Assembly: GCA_900542285.1 (NCBI GenBank)
Contig: UQNF01000042.1
Span: forward strand, 1-15,111
DNA from: an uncultured Clostridium sp.
GTDB lineage: Bacteria; Bacillota; Clostridia; Christensenellales; CAG-138
DNA: 15,111 bases
Reading direction: 5' to 3'
Shown here: positions 1 to 7,069 of the stretch, one piece after another
How positions within the stretch are numbered: position 1 is the first letter of the stretch
Layout of the letters: each line of letters begins with the position of its first letter
Made by a program: the position numbers and the translations under genes
Notes under the pieces: model-generated
What the model was told of the DNA's origin: nothing
The model's database searches: none
Seen by the model: the letters and a program-made list of their open reading frames with translations, nothing else

Positions 1-2
1 GC

Positions 3-59
3 TATGCACGATTGCTTAACTCTGCTTTAGGTGTTTTTGTCTTCAGTCTGAAACGCTGA
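3..59 (+). pseudogene. 5' remnant of the acyl-AMP ligase in a different frame
   Basis: Reading from base 3 gives YARLLNSALGVFVFSLKR followed by TGA at 57-59. In long-chain acyl ligases a tract of the type 'YxRLL...' directly precedes the 'K-R-F-x-x-G-x-K-L' segment, and here that segment continues in the frame of the downstream gene (EKRFNLGMKLAG from base 58). Frame 1 has stops at 28-30 and 49-51, so the change of frame must lie within about bases 51-58. One extra nucleotide explains it. Either the gene is broken or the sequence has a one-base error. The rest of the N-terminal domain lies outside the window. Confidence 0.55.
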
Positions 60-70
60 AAAGCGTTTCA
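49..70. repeat. Perfect inverted repeat at the frame junction
   Basis: TGAAACGC (49-56), loop TGAAAA (57-62), GCGTTTCA (63-70): an 8-bp perfect stem with a 6-base loop. It sits exactly where the ligase reading frame changes, and the in-frame TGA of the upstream frame lies in the loop. No T-run follows, so it is not a convincing terminator. Confidence 0.6.
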
Positions 71-72
71 AC

Positions 73-1116
73 TTGGGAATGAAGCTTGCAGGAATCCCAG
101 CTGTCGGAAGGCTTGTTACTCGTTTTCTGCTCAAGCAGGTCAGGGACGAGTTGTTTGGCGATAGCATCTGCTTTATGATAACGGGTGGAAGTGAAATACG
201 CCAACAGGTCATTGAATTCTTTAACAGAATAGGGTATCATCTTGCCAACGGATATGGCGCAAGCGAAATAGGTATTACCTCTGTAGAGCTAAGCAACAGA
301 CGAAGCTGGCTCAATAATTGCTATGTCGGAAAGCCAATGAGGTCGTGCGAGTACCGCATCAACGATGACGGAGTGCTTCTTGTAAAAAGCAGTTCGGCTG
401 CAAAACGCATTCGGGAAGGTAACGTTGTTTACAGTCGGGATGAATGGTTCAACACTAAGGATTTGGCAGTATGCAAGTGCGGTCATTATCAGATCATGGG
501 GAGAGCGGATGACGTTGTGATAGGTCAAAACGGCGAGAATCTGAATCCATGTCTGATCGAGCCACTATTTGACGGCATAGGAAGAGGAGTGTGTCTCATT
601 TCAGATAGAAAAGAAGAGGCTAACATTCCAACACTTGTTATCTCGGTCAAACCGGATATAAGGCCGGAGAAGCTTATCGAGATGCAGCAAAGAGTCAACG
701 CTGTTCTTTCTGAGTCGGGCATGAACAGAGCCATTGTGTCTACTGTCTTCATTACAGACGTGCTTATTGGTGACAATGATTTTAAGATAAACAGGAGCTC
801 GATAGCCAAAAGATACGCCCGTGGAGAGCTTAGCATCGTTACTCCGGATACGCTGAAAGACAATGATATGAGCTCTGATATGCTGACGGATCAGATGATC
901 TCGATATTTGCTGCTGCGCTTGAAAAATCTGCGAACGAGATCGGCCCGAATTCCGATTTCTTCTCCGATTGCGGAGGGACAAGCTTGGACTATTTTGCAA
1001 TGCTTACTGCTATTCAGCAGGAGTATGGGATCAACCTGACAATAGGAGATACGGAGAAGCTCAATACACCCGGACGTCTTGCTGAGTGTATCAGGGCTAA
1101 GATGAATGATGATTAA
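73..1116 (+). CDS. Acyl-AMP ligase with C-terminal carrier domain (3' part; 5' part out of frame)
   Basis: This is the C-terminal half of an ANL-superfamily acyl-adenylating enzyme ending in a phosphopantetheine carrier domain. Such proteins form acyl-AMP and load the acyl group onto their own or another carrier. Visible motifs, numbered from the TTG at 73: GG-S around 38-40, NGYGASE (59-65, motif A5), NTKDLA (127-132, the TGD position), GRADDVVIGQNGENLNP (143-159, motif A8) and a candidate catalytic Lys238 in NDFKINR. Residues about 268-345 are a carrier domain with GGTSL and probable attachment Ser304. The 347 residues are too few for an adenylation domain, and the missing N-terminal part continues in another frame upstream, so the TTG is only the first possible start in this frame. 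It overlaps the next acyltransferase gene by 11 bases. The fold resembles long-chain fatty acyl ligases more than NRPS adenylation domains. The substrate is unknown. Confidence 0.75.
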   Translation: MGMKLAGIPAVGRLVTRFLLKQVRDELFGDSICFMITGGSEIRQQVIEFFNRIGYHLANGYGASEIGITSVELSNRRSWLNNCYVGKPMRSCEYRINDDGVLLVKSSSAAKRIREGNVVYSRDEWFNTKDLAVCKCGHYQIMGRADDVVIGQNGENLNPCLIEPLFDGIGRGVCLISDRKEEANIPTLVISVKPDIRPEKLIEMQQRVNAVLSESGMNRAIVSTVFITDVLIGDNDFKINRSSIAKRYARGELSIVTPDTLKDNDMSSDMLTDQMISIFAAALEKSANEIGPNSDFFSDCGGTSLDYFAMLTAIQQEYGINLTIGDTEKLNTPGRLAECIRAKMNDD

Positions 1117-1753
1117 GCCATTTATTGCGTTTGTTAGAATCACCGGATGGCTTCCTCAGCTTCTCTGCTTTAGGACGAAGATACATTACGAGGATGCAGC
1201 GGTTCAAAAAAGGCGAATAAAAGGACCGGCGATCATTGTTTCTAATCATACCTCGGTCTATGATTATGCAGTGTACCTGTTCGTATTTATGTCCAGAGTC
1301 CTAAGGTTTCAAATGGCGGAGGTGCTTTATGAGCGTAAACCCCTTGCGCTGCTTCTGAAAATGCTGGGAGGGATACGAGTCGACCGCAACGGGCATGATT
1401 TCGGCTTTGTTATCCAATCTGAAGATATTCTGAATAGTGGGGGAGTAGTCGGGATATTCCCTGAAAGCAGGCTTCCGCGTGCGGGAGAAACAACGCCGCT
1501 GGAGTTTAAAACAAGCGCTGCGTATATCGCACTATCGTCCGGTGCGCCGATAATACCGGTTTACACCGACGGCTCATATTTCAAAAAGAAGCGAGCCAAT
1601 GTTATTATCGGAAAACCTTTCTATGCATCGGAGCTGACGGACAGCAGCCTTTCCGATAAGGAAAACATTGCACTTGTGAGCAATAAAATTCGAAGCAAGA
1701 TAATTGAACTTAGGGGAATGCTTGATGAACGAACCAAAGGTAAAAAAGCATAG
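1106..1753 (+). CDS. PlsC-type 1-acylglycerol-phosphate acyltransferase family protein (copy 1)
   Basis: This is a member of the PlsC/LPLAT family, which transfers an acyl group from acyl-ACP or acyl-CoA to a lysolipid hydroxyl at the inner membrane face. Motif I is NHTSVYD (47-53; the HX4D pair is His48 and Asp53). GGIRVDR (88-94) is motif II. FPESR (118-122) is motif III, with Ser where the family almost always has Gly (FPEG). GAPIIPVY (146-153) is motif IV. The 215-residue length is normal for a soluble or peripherally bound LPLAT. The start could be ATG 1106 or ATG 1109, both overlapping the upstream ligase stop. This overlap suggests translational coupling. The acceptor is unknown. Its position between two acyl ligases suggests an acyl donor bound to one of the local carriers. 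Confidence 0.88.
   Translation: MMIKPFIAFVRITGWLPQLLCFRTKIHYEDAAVQKRRIKGPAIIVSNHTSVYDYAVYLFVFMSRVLRFQMAEVLYERKPLALLLKMLGGIRVDRNGHDFGFVIQSEDILNSGGVVGIFPESRLPRAGETTPLEFKTSAAYIALSSGAPIIPVYTDGSYFKKKRANVIIGKPFYASELTDSSLSDKENIALVSNKIRSKIIELRGMLDERTKGKKA
1712..1716 (+). promoter_or_regulatory. Ribosome binding site deciding the start of acyltransferase 2
   Basis: AGGGG at 1712-1716 lies 8 bases before ATG 1725. The farther upstream TTG at 1704 has no comparable purine tract, so ATG 1725 is preferred. Confidence 0.5.
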
Positions 1754-2384
1754 ACTGATTTCGTTCAGATATCTATTCTTTGATATTGCAAAAGTTACAG
1801 GAGCCATTCCTATGCTGATATGGTTTCGCCCCAAGCTATTATATGAGAACGAGCAGGCGAAAAAGCTTATCCGCGGAGGAGCATTGCTTATGGCCAACCA
1901 TATTAACATGTTGGATCCGATTTCTGTTCAGGTAAGTGTCGGATACCGGAGGCATCATTTCGTTTGCATGAAGGAATTGCTTAATACAAAGCTCAAGAGG
2001 CTGGTATTTACAGGATTTCACTGCATTCCGATCGATCGCGAACACTTCGGCATGGATTCGTTTAGAACCATCACCGGTCACCTTGAGTGCGGTGATATCG
2101 TCAGCATTTTTCCTGAAGGGCGTATTCATCAGGAGGATGCTGCGGCTTTCGCAGAGTTTAAGTCGGGGATAATTCTTATGGCGCTCAAAGGTAAAGCTCC
2201 AATCATTCCGATATATACTAAACCGCGCAAACACTGGTATGAGCGTACCGTAACAGTTATTGGCGAAAGGATCGATGTGGAGAAGCTGATAGGGCAGCGC
2301 CCGAGTATGGCTCGAATCAGTGAAGTGGCTGAGCTTCTTCGAAACAAGGAAAGTGAACTAAAATCAATAAGTGAGAAAGGATAA
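1725..2384 (+). CDS. PlsC-type 1-acylglycerol-phosphate acyltransferase family protein (copy 2)
   Basis: Second LPLAT-family acyltransferase, 219 residues from ATG 1725. It overlaps the end of copy 1 by 29 bases. Motif I is NHINMLD (58-64; His59 and Asp64 form the HX4D pair). CIPIDR (100-105) is motif II. The canonical FPEGR (129-133) is motif III, and APIIPIY (158-164) is motif IV. It shares the N-terminal pattern with copy 1 (KVTGAIPMLIWFRPKLLYE against RITGWLPQLLCFRTKIHYE), so the two look like a tandem duplication that has diverged. Unlike copy 1 it keeps all textbook catalytic residues. A pair of LPLATs could acylate two positions of one acceptor or use different acyl donors. A TTG at 1704 would add seven residues but lacks a good ribosome site. 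Confidence 0.88.
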   Translation: MNEPKVKKHRLISFRYLFFDIAKVTGAIPMLIWFRPKLLYENEQAKKLIRGGALLMANHINMLDPISVQVSVGYRRHHFVCMKELLNTKLKRLVFTGFHCIPIDREHFGMDSFRTITGHLECGDIVSIFPEGRIHQEDAAAFAEFKSGIILMALKGKAPIIPIYTKPRKHWYERTVTVIGERIDVEKLIGQRPSMARISEVAELLRNKESELKSISEKG

Positions 2385-2388
2385 CATC

Positions 2389-3897
2389 ATGAACACACCA
2401 TCCCGTGAAGCATTCAGAAAGTATACGGACGATCAGACCTTTGATAGGATTATCGAGTTTGGAACGGTGAGCGAGATGTGGAGCCGCTGCTCAAAGGAAT
2501 TTGCGGATGCAGTCGCAATAACTGATGCACAGAATGAGTATACATATGCACAGCTTGATGAGGATACAGCAAGATTCCGCACCCTGTTAAAATCCGACGA
2601 CGGTAAGCCCTGCATCGGCATATTATCATCAAATTCATATGATTTTGTAAAGGCATTCATTGCGGCAGCAACGCTGGGGTATTCTTCACTTATCCTTCCG
2701 GCCCATCTCGATGATAAGAGCATATATGGATGCTGTATGATGTATGGCGTCAATACTCTTGTATTTAAGTCTGATCTTGATGATAAGGTTCAGCTTGTTA
2801 AGAGCATGGCGCCTCATATTCGTCTTATTCCTATCGAACAATCAAGCGATGTTCGCACCGAAGCGTGTGAATGTGAGCCTTCCGATGCCTGCGCAATGAT
2901 GTTTACCGGCGGTACGACCGGAAAGAGCAAGGTTGCCGTGCTGTCAAACGAGGCTGTCATGCAGGGCACCGTTAACGGCTGCTATGGATACAGAGAGGTT
3001 TTTGGACTTAAGTATATGCTTCATCTGCCATTGTCTCATGTTTTCGGGCTTATCCGCAACATGATGACTTCTCTGTACACCGGAAGCAATATGTTTATCT
3101 GCGCCAATAATGTTGACCTGTTCAGAGATATCGAAAGGTTTAGGCCCAATATCCTCGTTACCGTCCCTGCATTGGCCGAAATGGCACTTTCATTATCAAG
3201 AAAATTCGGGCGTAATATGCTTGGCAAGGATATGAAGTACATCATCTGCGGTGCGGCGATGGTATCTCCTTATCTTATCCGTGCTTACCATGAACAGGGT
3301 ATAGAAATGTTTGCAGGCTATGGCTTAACGGAGTCTGCAAATCTGGTATCCGGCAACCCGGAAAGCCTTACAAAACCTGAGTCGGTTGGCATTCCGTACC
3401 CAAATCAGCAGCTGCGTGTTGAAAACGGAGAGCTTTGGCTCAAGGGAAAGAACATAATGATAGGTTATGTAGGAGCTGATAATTCAGAAGCCTTTGAGGA
3501 TGGCTGGTTTAAGACCGGAGATCTCGTGCGCTTTGACGATGAAGGCTATCTCTACATCGTCGGAAGGATAAAAGAGATCATCGTTCTCCCGAGCGGCGAG
3601 AACATTTCGCCTGCGGAGGTCGAGGCCCGTTTTAATGAACTGCCGTTCGTTCAGGATTCACAGGTATTTGAAGATATAGATGAACAGGGAAGGCATATTC
3701 TTGCGCTTGAGATCGTGCCGAGGGCATCTGAAATCGCTAAGCTTTGCGTTGAGGATAGCGGCGCGTATATGATGGAGGAGTTGGAAAAGGTTAACAAAGT
3801 ATTGCCGAGTTTTGAGCGTGTGCAGCGTATAACGATACGCACGACCGACTTTGCAAGAACTCCAAGCATGAAGATCGCGAGGTACCACAAATGCTGA
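2389..3897 (+). CDS. AMP-forming acyl ligase (acyl-CoA/acyl-ACP synthetase family)
   Basis: Complete stand-alone ANL-superfamily enzyme of 502 residues, a normal length. It activates a carboxylic acid as acyl-AMP and then transfers it to a thiol. Motifs: phosphate-binding FTGGTTGKSKVAV (172-184, A3), LPLSHVFG (213-220, A4), GYGLTESA (310-317, A5), WFKTGDL (373-379, A7), GRIKEIIVLPSGENISP (392-408, A8) and TPSMKIAR with the catalytic Lys495 (A10). There is no carrier domain of its own, but the next gene encodes a free ACP and overlaps its last 7 bases, so acyl-ACP is the likely product. ATG 2389 is preceded by AAAGGA at a usable distance. The in-frame GTG at 2371 is less likely. Substrate chain length cannot be read from the sequence. 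An acyl-CoA product remains possible. Confidence 0.9.
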   Translation: MNTPSREAFRKYTDDQTFDRIIEFGTVSEMWSRCSKEFADAVAITDAQNEYTYAQLDEDTARFRTLLKSDDGKPCIGILSSNSYDFVKAFIAAATLGYSSLILPAHLDDKSIYGCCMMYGVNTLVFKSDLDDKVQLVKSMAPHIRLIPIEQSSDVRTEACECEPSDACAMMFTGGTTGKSKVAVLSNEAVMQGTVNGCYGYREVFGLKYMLHLPLSHVFGLIRNMMTSLYTGSNMFICANNVDLFRDIERFRPNILVTVPALAEMALSLSRKFGRNMLGKDMKYIICGAAMVSPYLIRAYHEQGIEMFAGYGLTESANLVSGNPESLTKPESVGIPYPNQQLRVENGELWLKGKNIMIGYVGADNSEAFEDGWFKTGDLVRFDDEGYLYIVGRIKEIIVLPSGENISPAEVEARFNELPFVQDSQVFEDIDEQGRHILALEIVPRASEIAKLCVEDSGAYMMEELEKVNKVLPSFERVQRITIRTTDFARTPSMKIARYHKC

Positions 3898-4148
3898 TGT
3901 CAAGAGGAGATATTTTTGAAGAGCTCAAGAGCATTTTGATTGCGGCGGGGGAAAATGATCCCGCAATGGCCGAGCAGTGCACTGAGGATACGAACCTGTT
4001 TACGGATCTGGGATTAAATTCGGTAGGTGTGCTTTACATTGTCATTGCAATCGAAGAGACGTTTAACATCAGGTTTGTTGATGTGAATATGTCTTCATTC
4101 GATACCGTGGGGAGCGTTATTGACTATATTGAGAAATGCATGAAGTGA
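3891..4148 (+). CDS. Acyl carrier protein
   Basis: An 85-residue acyl carrier protein of the usual small four-helix type. The phosphopantetheine site is in DLGLNSVGVL with Ser44. The residue before it is Asn rather than the common Asp (DSL), a variant also found in specialised carriers. The fold pattern continues with an acidic helix II after the Ser (IVIAIEETFNI) and VGSVIDYIEKCMK at the end. It begins inside the ligase gene (ATG 3891; ATG 3897 is an alternative) and ends inside the next gene, so it is translated as part of a coupled block. It is the obvious thiol acceptor for the adjacent ligase and a substrate for the fused PPTase. It is unlikely to be the housekeeping AcpP, given the context and the divergent motif. 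Confidence 0.9.
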   Translation: MLMSRGDIFEELKSILIAAGENDPAMAEQCTEDTNLFTDLGLNSVGVLYIVIAIEETFNIRFVDVNMSSFDTVGSVIDYIEKCMK

Positions 4149-5182
4149 AATGGTGGCCGTCCGAATGTAAAAAGGGTGATATGATTCGTGTGCGTATCGG
4201 ATCGATCTATCACTATGGAATCTTTATATCCGAGGACGAGATAATCCAGTTTGGACTTCCGCCAACTGCGCTTATTCCCGAGAACGAACAACGCGTATGC
4301 GTATGCAGTATTGACGAATTCGCCTGCGGAAGCATTGTTGAGACCGCCATTCTTGATAGAAATGACCAAAAGCGGCGGTATGATGCCGATAAGACGGTGA
4401 GAATTGCTCGTTCCCGCATTGGAGAAGGGGGTTACAGCCTTATCCATAATAATTGCGAACACTTTGCCTATGAGTGTGTATTTGGGATCAAATACTGTTC
4501 ACAGGAGAATGCTGTAAGGCGAAAGTGGAGCAATCGAAGCATACTTGATGTGTATATTTCATCGATTGTTACCTGTCCTGACAAGCCGGAGCTGTATCCG
4601 CCAGAGCGATCGGCAGAGATTGCGACGGTAACGAATAGCAGGCTGAGATCGCAGATGTACACAGCATGGAAGCTTCTGGAACTTGCGTTTTCTCGTTCGT
4701 TTCATAAGCCTATTACGGAGCTTGCGTTTCAAAAGACGGAGTCAGGAAAGTGGCTATGTGATGCGTATTGGTTTTCTGTTTCGCATACGGACACTGCGGC
4801 GGCTGTATGCGTATCAAATTCCGAAGTTGGCATAGATGTCGAGGATGTCGATGCTTTCAGGAGAAAACACACAGAGGTACCGGAATCACTAAAAAACAGG
4901 GTGCTTACAGAGGAAGAGCGAGCAGTATATCCGGATCCGGATATTGATAGCTTCGCTAAGCTTTGGACAAAGAAGGAGAGTATTTTTAAGCGTTGCGGAA
5001 ACGGAGTTTTTGTGCCGTCCAAAATCGATACGACGAAGGACACCGCAGCTTCATTTTTGCTCCGGCAGGAGCATGGCTTGATTTTTTCGGTAAGCGGAGC
5101 AAACATTTCAAGCATGCGGTGCTTTAGAGCGGATGAAGGGCATTTTAAGCTTTTGTTTCCCCAAAACATAGATAGGAAGTAA
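4136..5182 (+). CDS. LRAT-like papain-fold domain fused to an Sfp-type 4'-phosphopantetheinyl transferase
   Basis: Two domains in one 348-residue chain. Residues about 10-120 match the lecithin:retinol acyltransferase (LRAT) family of circularly permuted papain-fold enzymes. They carry the H-box IYHYGIFI with His26 and NNCEHFAYECVFG with nucleophile candidate Cys107. The second His of mammalian PLAAT/LRAT enzymes falls on Gln38 here. LRAT enzymes form a thioester with an acyl chain taken from a lipid and pass it to an alcohol or amine. Residues about 155-345 are an Sfp-type PPTase: FSVSHTD (213-219), VGIDVEDVD (231-239, Mg-binding Asp234 and Glu236) and LWTKKESIFKR (276-286, Lys280 and Glu281). 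That domain should attach phosphopantetheine to the ACP just upstream and to the carrier domain of the first gene. No membrane segment is visible, although many LRAT proteins have one. The start overlaps the ACP gene by 13 bases. The PPTase call is very sure; the acyltransferase activity of the N-terminal domain is inferred. Confidence 0.87.
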   Translation: MHEVKWWPSECKKGDMIRVRIGSIYHYGIFISEDEIIQFGLPPTALIPENEQRVCVCSIDEFACGSIVETAILDRNDQKRRYDADKTVRIARSRIGEGGYSLIHNNCEHFAYECVFGIKYCSQENAVRRKWSNRSILDVYISSIVTCPDKPELYPPERSAEIATVTNSRLRSQMYTAWKLLELAFSRSFHKPITELAFQKTESGKWLCDAYWFSVSHTDTAAAVCVSNSEVGIDVEDVDAFRRKHTEVPESLKNRVLTEEERAVYPDPDIDSFAKLWTKKESIFKRCGNGVFVPSKIDTTKDTAASFLLRQEHGLIFSVSGANISSMRCFRADEGHFKLLFPQNIDRK

Positions 5183-5188
5183 TAAGGT

Positions 5189-6118
5189 ATGCAGCCGTTA
5201 GGTTATATTCTGATAGCGATCGGGGTATTTGTTGTTTTCGTCGCCGCTCCGCTGCTAATAATTTTTTGGTGTATATTTTCACGAAAGAAAAACAGCACCT
5301 TTGCATCTGAGGGCCATGTAAGAGCGTATCATGTTCCGTATGCGGACAGACTGAAGGCATCGGAAGACAGAATAAAAACTCTGCCTTTCCATGAAGTCCA
5401 TATGACTGCTCGGGACGGAACCGTATTAGCAGGACTGTATTTGGATGGCGGTTATGATAAGACTGCTATCATGCTTCACGGTTATCGTGCCGATCCGAAG
5501 GAACCGTTCTTCGTATATGGAGAAAGGATGTACAAAGCGGGTTATAATCTGCTGCTTCCTTGGCACCGCGCACACGGAAAAAGCGGGGGCAAGCATACGA
5601 TGCTCGGGCTTCAGGAACAGTACGATGTTATCGATTGGATAGAATGGGAGGATGTTCATGCGAATATTAGCAAGATCCTTCTTGTAGGGCTATCCATGGG
5701 CAGCACAACGATAGAATATGCCTCAGACAAGATCAACAATGCAAAGGTTGGTGCGATGATACTGGACAGCGGCTTTTCATCACCATATGAACAGCTGATG
5801 TGCGACTTCAAAAAACGCCATACGCCCGGTGCGATACTTATGCCCTCCATCACAATGCTTGTGAGAATACTATATCATTTTGATATTCGCAAGACGGTGT
5901 ATGACTCGCTGAAAAATACCACCATTCCCGCATTCTTCGTTCACGGAGATGCAGATGAATCTGTTAGCGTTGAATATGGACTCCGCAGCTATCAGAGCTG
6001 TGCTTCGGATAAAGCGCTATTTGTGGCTCGCGGCGCTAATCACACGATGGGCTTTGTAACTGCAAGCGAAAACGAATGGGGAAAACTATTTGGCTTTATA
6101 AATAAATTTATCATTTAA
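5189..6118 (+). CDS. Membrane-anchored alpha/beta hydrolase (Ser nucleophile)
   Basis: 309 residues. A hydrophobic N-terminal helix (about 5-30) followed by SRKK predicts a single membrane anchor with the catalytic domain probably inside the cell. The rest is an alpha/beta hydrolase: oxyanion region MLHGYRA (95-101), HRAHGKSGG (126-134), nucleophile elbow VGLSMGS with Ser169, acid candidate Asp256 in HGDADESV, and His285 in GANH. Relatives act on ester or thioester bonds of small or lipid substrates, often without a known substrate. The gene starts 6 bases after the LRAT-PPTase gene. A homologous but altered copy lies at 10108-11049, so two such enzymes bracket the DegV, transporter and FakA genes. 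A role as acyl esterase, thioesterase or lysolipase in the pathway is inference. Confidence 0.85.
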   Translation: MQPLGYILIAIGVFVVFVAAPLLIIFWCIFSRKKNSTFASEGHVRAYHVPYADRLKASEDRIKTLPFHEVHMTARDGTVLAGLYLDGGYDKTAIMLHGYRADPKEPFFVYGERMYKAGYNLLLPWHRAHGKSGGKHTMLGLQEQYDVIDWIEWEDVHANISKILLVGLSMGSTTIEYASDKINNAKVGAMILDSGFSSPYEQLMCDFKKRHTPGAILMPSITMLVRILYHFDIRKTVYDSLKNTTIPAFFVHGDADESVSVEYGLRSYQSCASDKALFVARGANHTMGFVTASENEWGKLFGFINKFII

Positions 6119-6132
6119 TTCCGGAGGTTATT

Positions 6133-7068
6133 ATGCGTGACTACATTATCATGGCCGATGCTGCGTGCGAATTGGCCGAAGCTTTCTCTGAAGAGTACGA
6201 GATTAAGATCGTTCCCGGTCATCTTGTTTTTCCGGGAGGTAAGGAACTTAGGACTTTTATGAATTGGGAAGAGTATTCACGAGAGGAGTTCTATGCCGAT
6301 CTCAAGAAGTCTCCTTCCAGCTATGCAACTTCACCTGCCAATCCACAGGAATATGCAGAGGCATTTGAAAAGTATGTTTCTCAGGGATACGATATCCTAA
6401 TCATAACTCTGTCCAGCGGTATCAGCGGCTCATATAACAATGCACAAACGGGTGCAAAAATGGTGCTTGAAAATCATCCCGAGGCCAGCATTTGCTGCAT
6501 TGATTCGCTTCGCTTTGGCGCTGCCTGTGGTTTGATGTGTATCAATGCTGCGTTACTGCGTCGCAAGGGATTATCGCTTATGCAGACCGCCGCATATACC
6601 GAGGACAACAAGAACCGTTATCACCAAGCGGGGTGGCTTGACGACCTTTCATTCGTTGCGAAAAAGGGCAGAATAACGCATGCAAAGGCTTTCTTCGGAA
6701 CTTTGGTAGGTGTTAAGCCCATTGGTGAGTTCGATTATAACGGCTTGACTACCGTTATCGGTAAGGCAAAGGGGGCAAATGCTGCTTATTCCGCTCTACT
6801 CGATTACATCGGAGAGACCATTGAGAATCCGGAAGAGCAGATAATATTCGTGGCTCATACAAATCGTTTGCCGCAGGCTGAGGCCTACAAGAAGATGATT
6901 GAGGAGAGGTTCCATCCCAAGGCCGTCTATATTAACGATGTTTTTCCCTGCTGTGGTATTAATGTCGGCCCCGGACTTATGGCGGCTTATTATGTTGGCA
7001 AGCCTATTTCTTCGGATTTGTCTGTTGAAAGAGAAATAATCGGAAGACTGTTGGGAGATCAGAAATAA
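6133..7068 (+). CDS. DegV family fatty-acid-binding protein (FakB-type)
   Basis: DegV/FakB proteins hold a fatty acid in a deep tunnel and present its carboxylate to the kinase FakA. The 311 residues show the family landmarks: Thr66-Ser67 in YATSPANP, TLSSGISGSYNNA (92-104) with the carboxylate-binding serine region, and AKKGRI (176-181) with Arg180. Near the C-terminus, the usual G-x-H-x-G-P-G motif reads GINVGPG (275-281), with Asn where the family has His. It starts after a strong site, GGAGG at 6123-6127, 5 bases before the ATG. The FakA-type kinase is two genes downstream, separated by a transporter, so the pair is probably functional together. Alternatively it could bind another acyl-like ligand specific to this locus. 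Confidence 0.88.
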   Translation: MRDYIIMADAACELAEAFSEEYEIKIVPGHLVFPGGKELRTFMNWEEYSREEFYADLKKSPSSYATSPANPQEYAEAFEKYVSQGYDILIITLSSGISGSYNNAQTGAKMVLENHPEASICCIDSLRFGAACGLMCINAALLRRKGLSLMQTAAYTEDNKNRYHQAGWLDDLSFVAKKGRITHAKAFFGTLVGVKPIGEFDYNGLTTVIGKAKGANAAYSALLDYIGETIENPEEQIIFVAHTNRLPQAEAYKKMIEERFHPKAVYINDVFPCCGINVGPGLMAAYYVGKPISSDLSVEREIIGRLLGDQK

Positions 7069-7069
7069 A

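Noticed and set aside
49..70. Programmed frameshift element like that of prfB
   Set aside because: A +1 shift at CGC-TGA would be needed, yet there is no CTT slippery codon or upstream Shine-Dalgarno-like stimulator. An indel or sequence error is simpler.
73..1116. Non-ribosomal peptide synthetase fragment
   Set aside because: An adenylation plus carrier arrangement is present, but the motifs and the segment before A5 fit fatty acyl ligases, and there is no condensation domain anywhere.
601..1143. Open frame of 180 codons on the minus strand
   Set aside because: It lies opposite the conserved ligase and carrier domain, has no ribosome site of note and shows no recognisable domain.
4136..4500. 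NlpC/P60 peptidoglycan hydrolase
   Set aside because: Same fold superfamily, but NNCEHF with the H-box before the Cys is the permuted LRAT order, and there is no signal peptide.
4729..5169. Open frame of 146 codons on the minus strand
   Set aside because: It is antisense to the clearly conserved PPTase domain and Ser-rich, as expected from the complementary strand of this codon usage.
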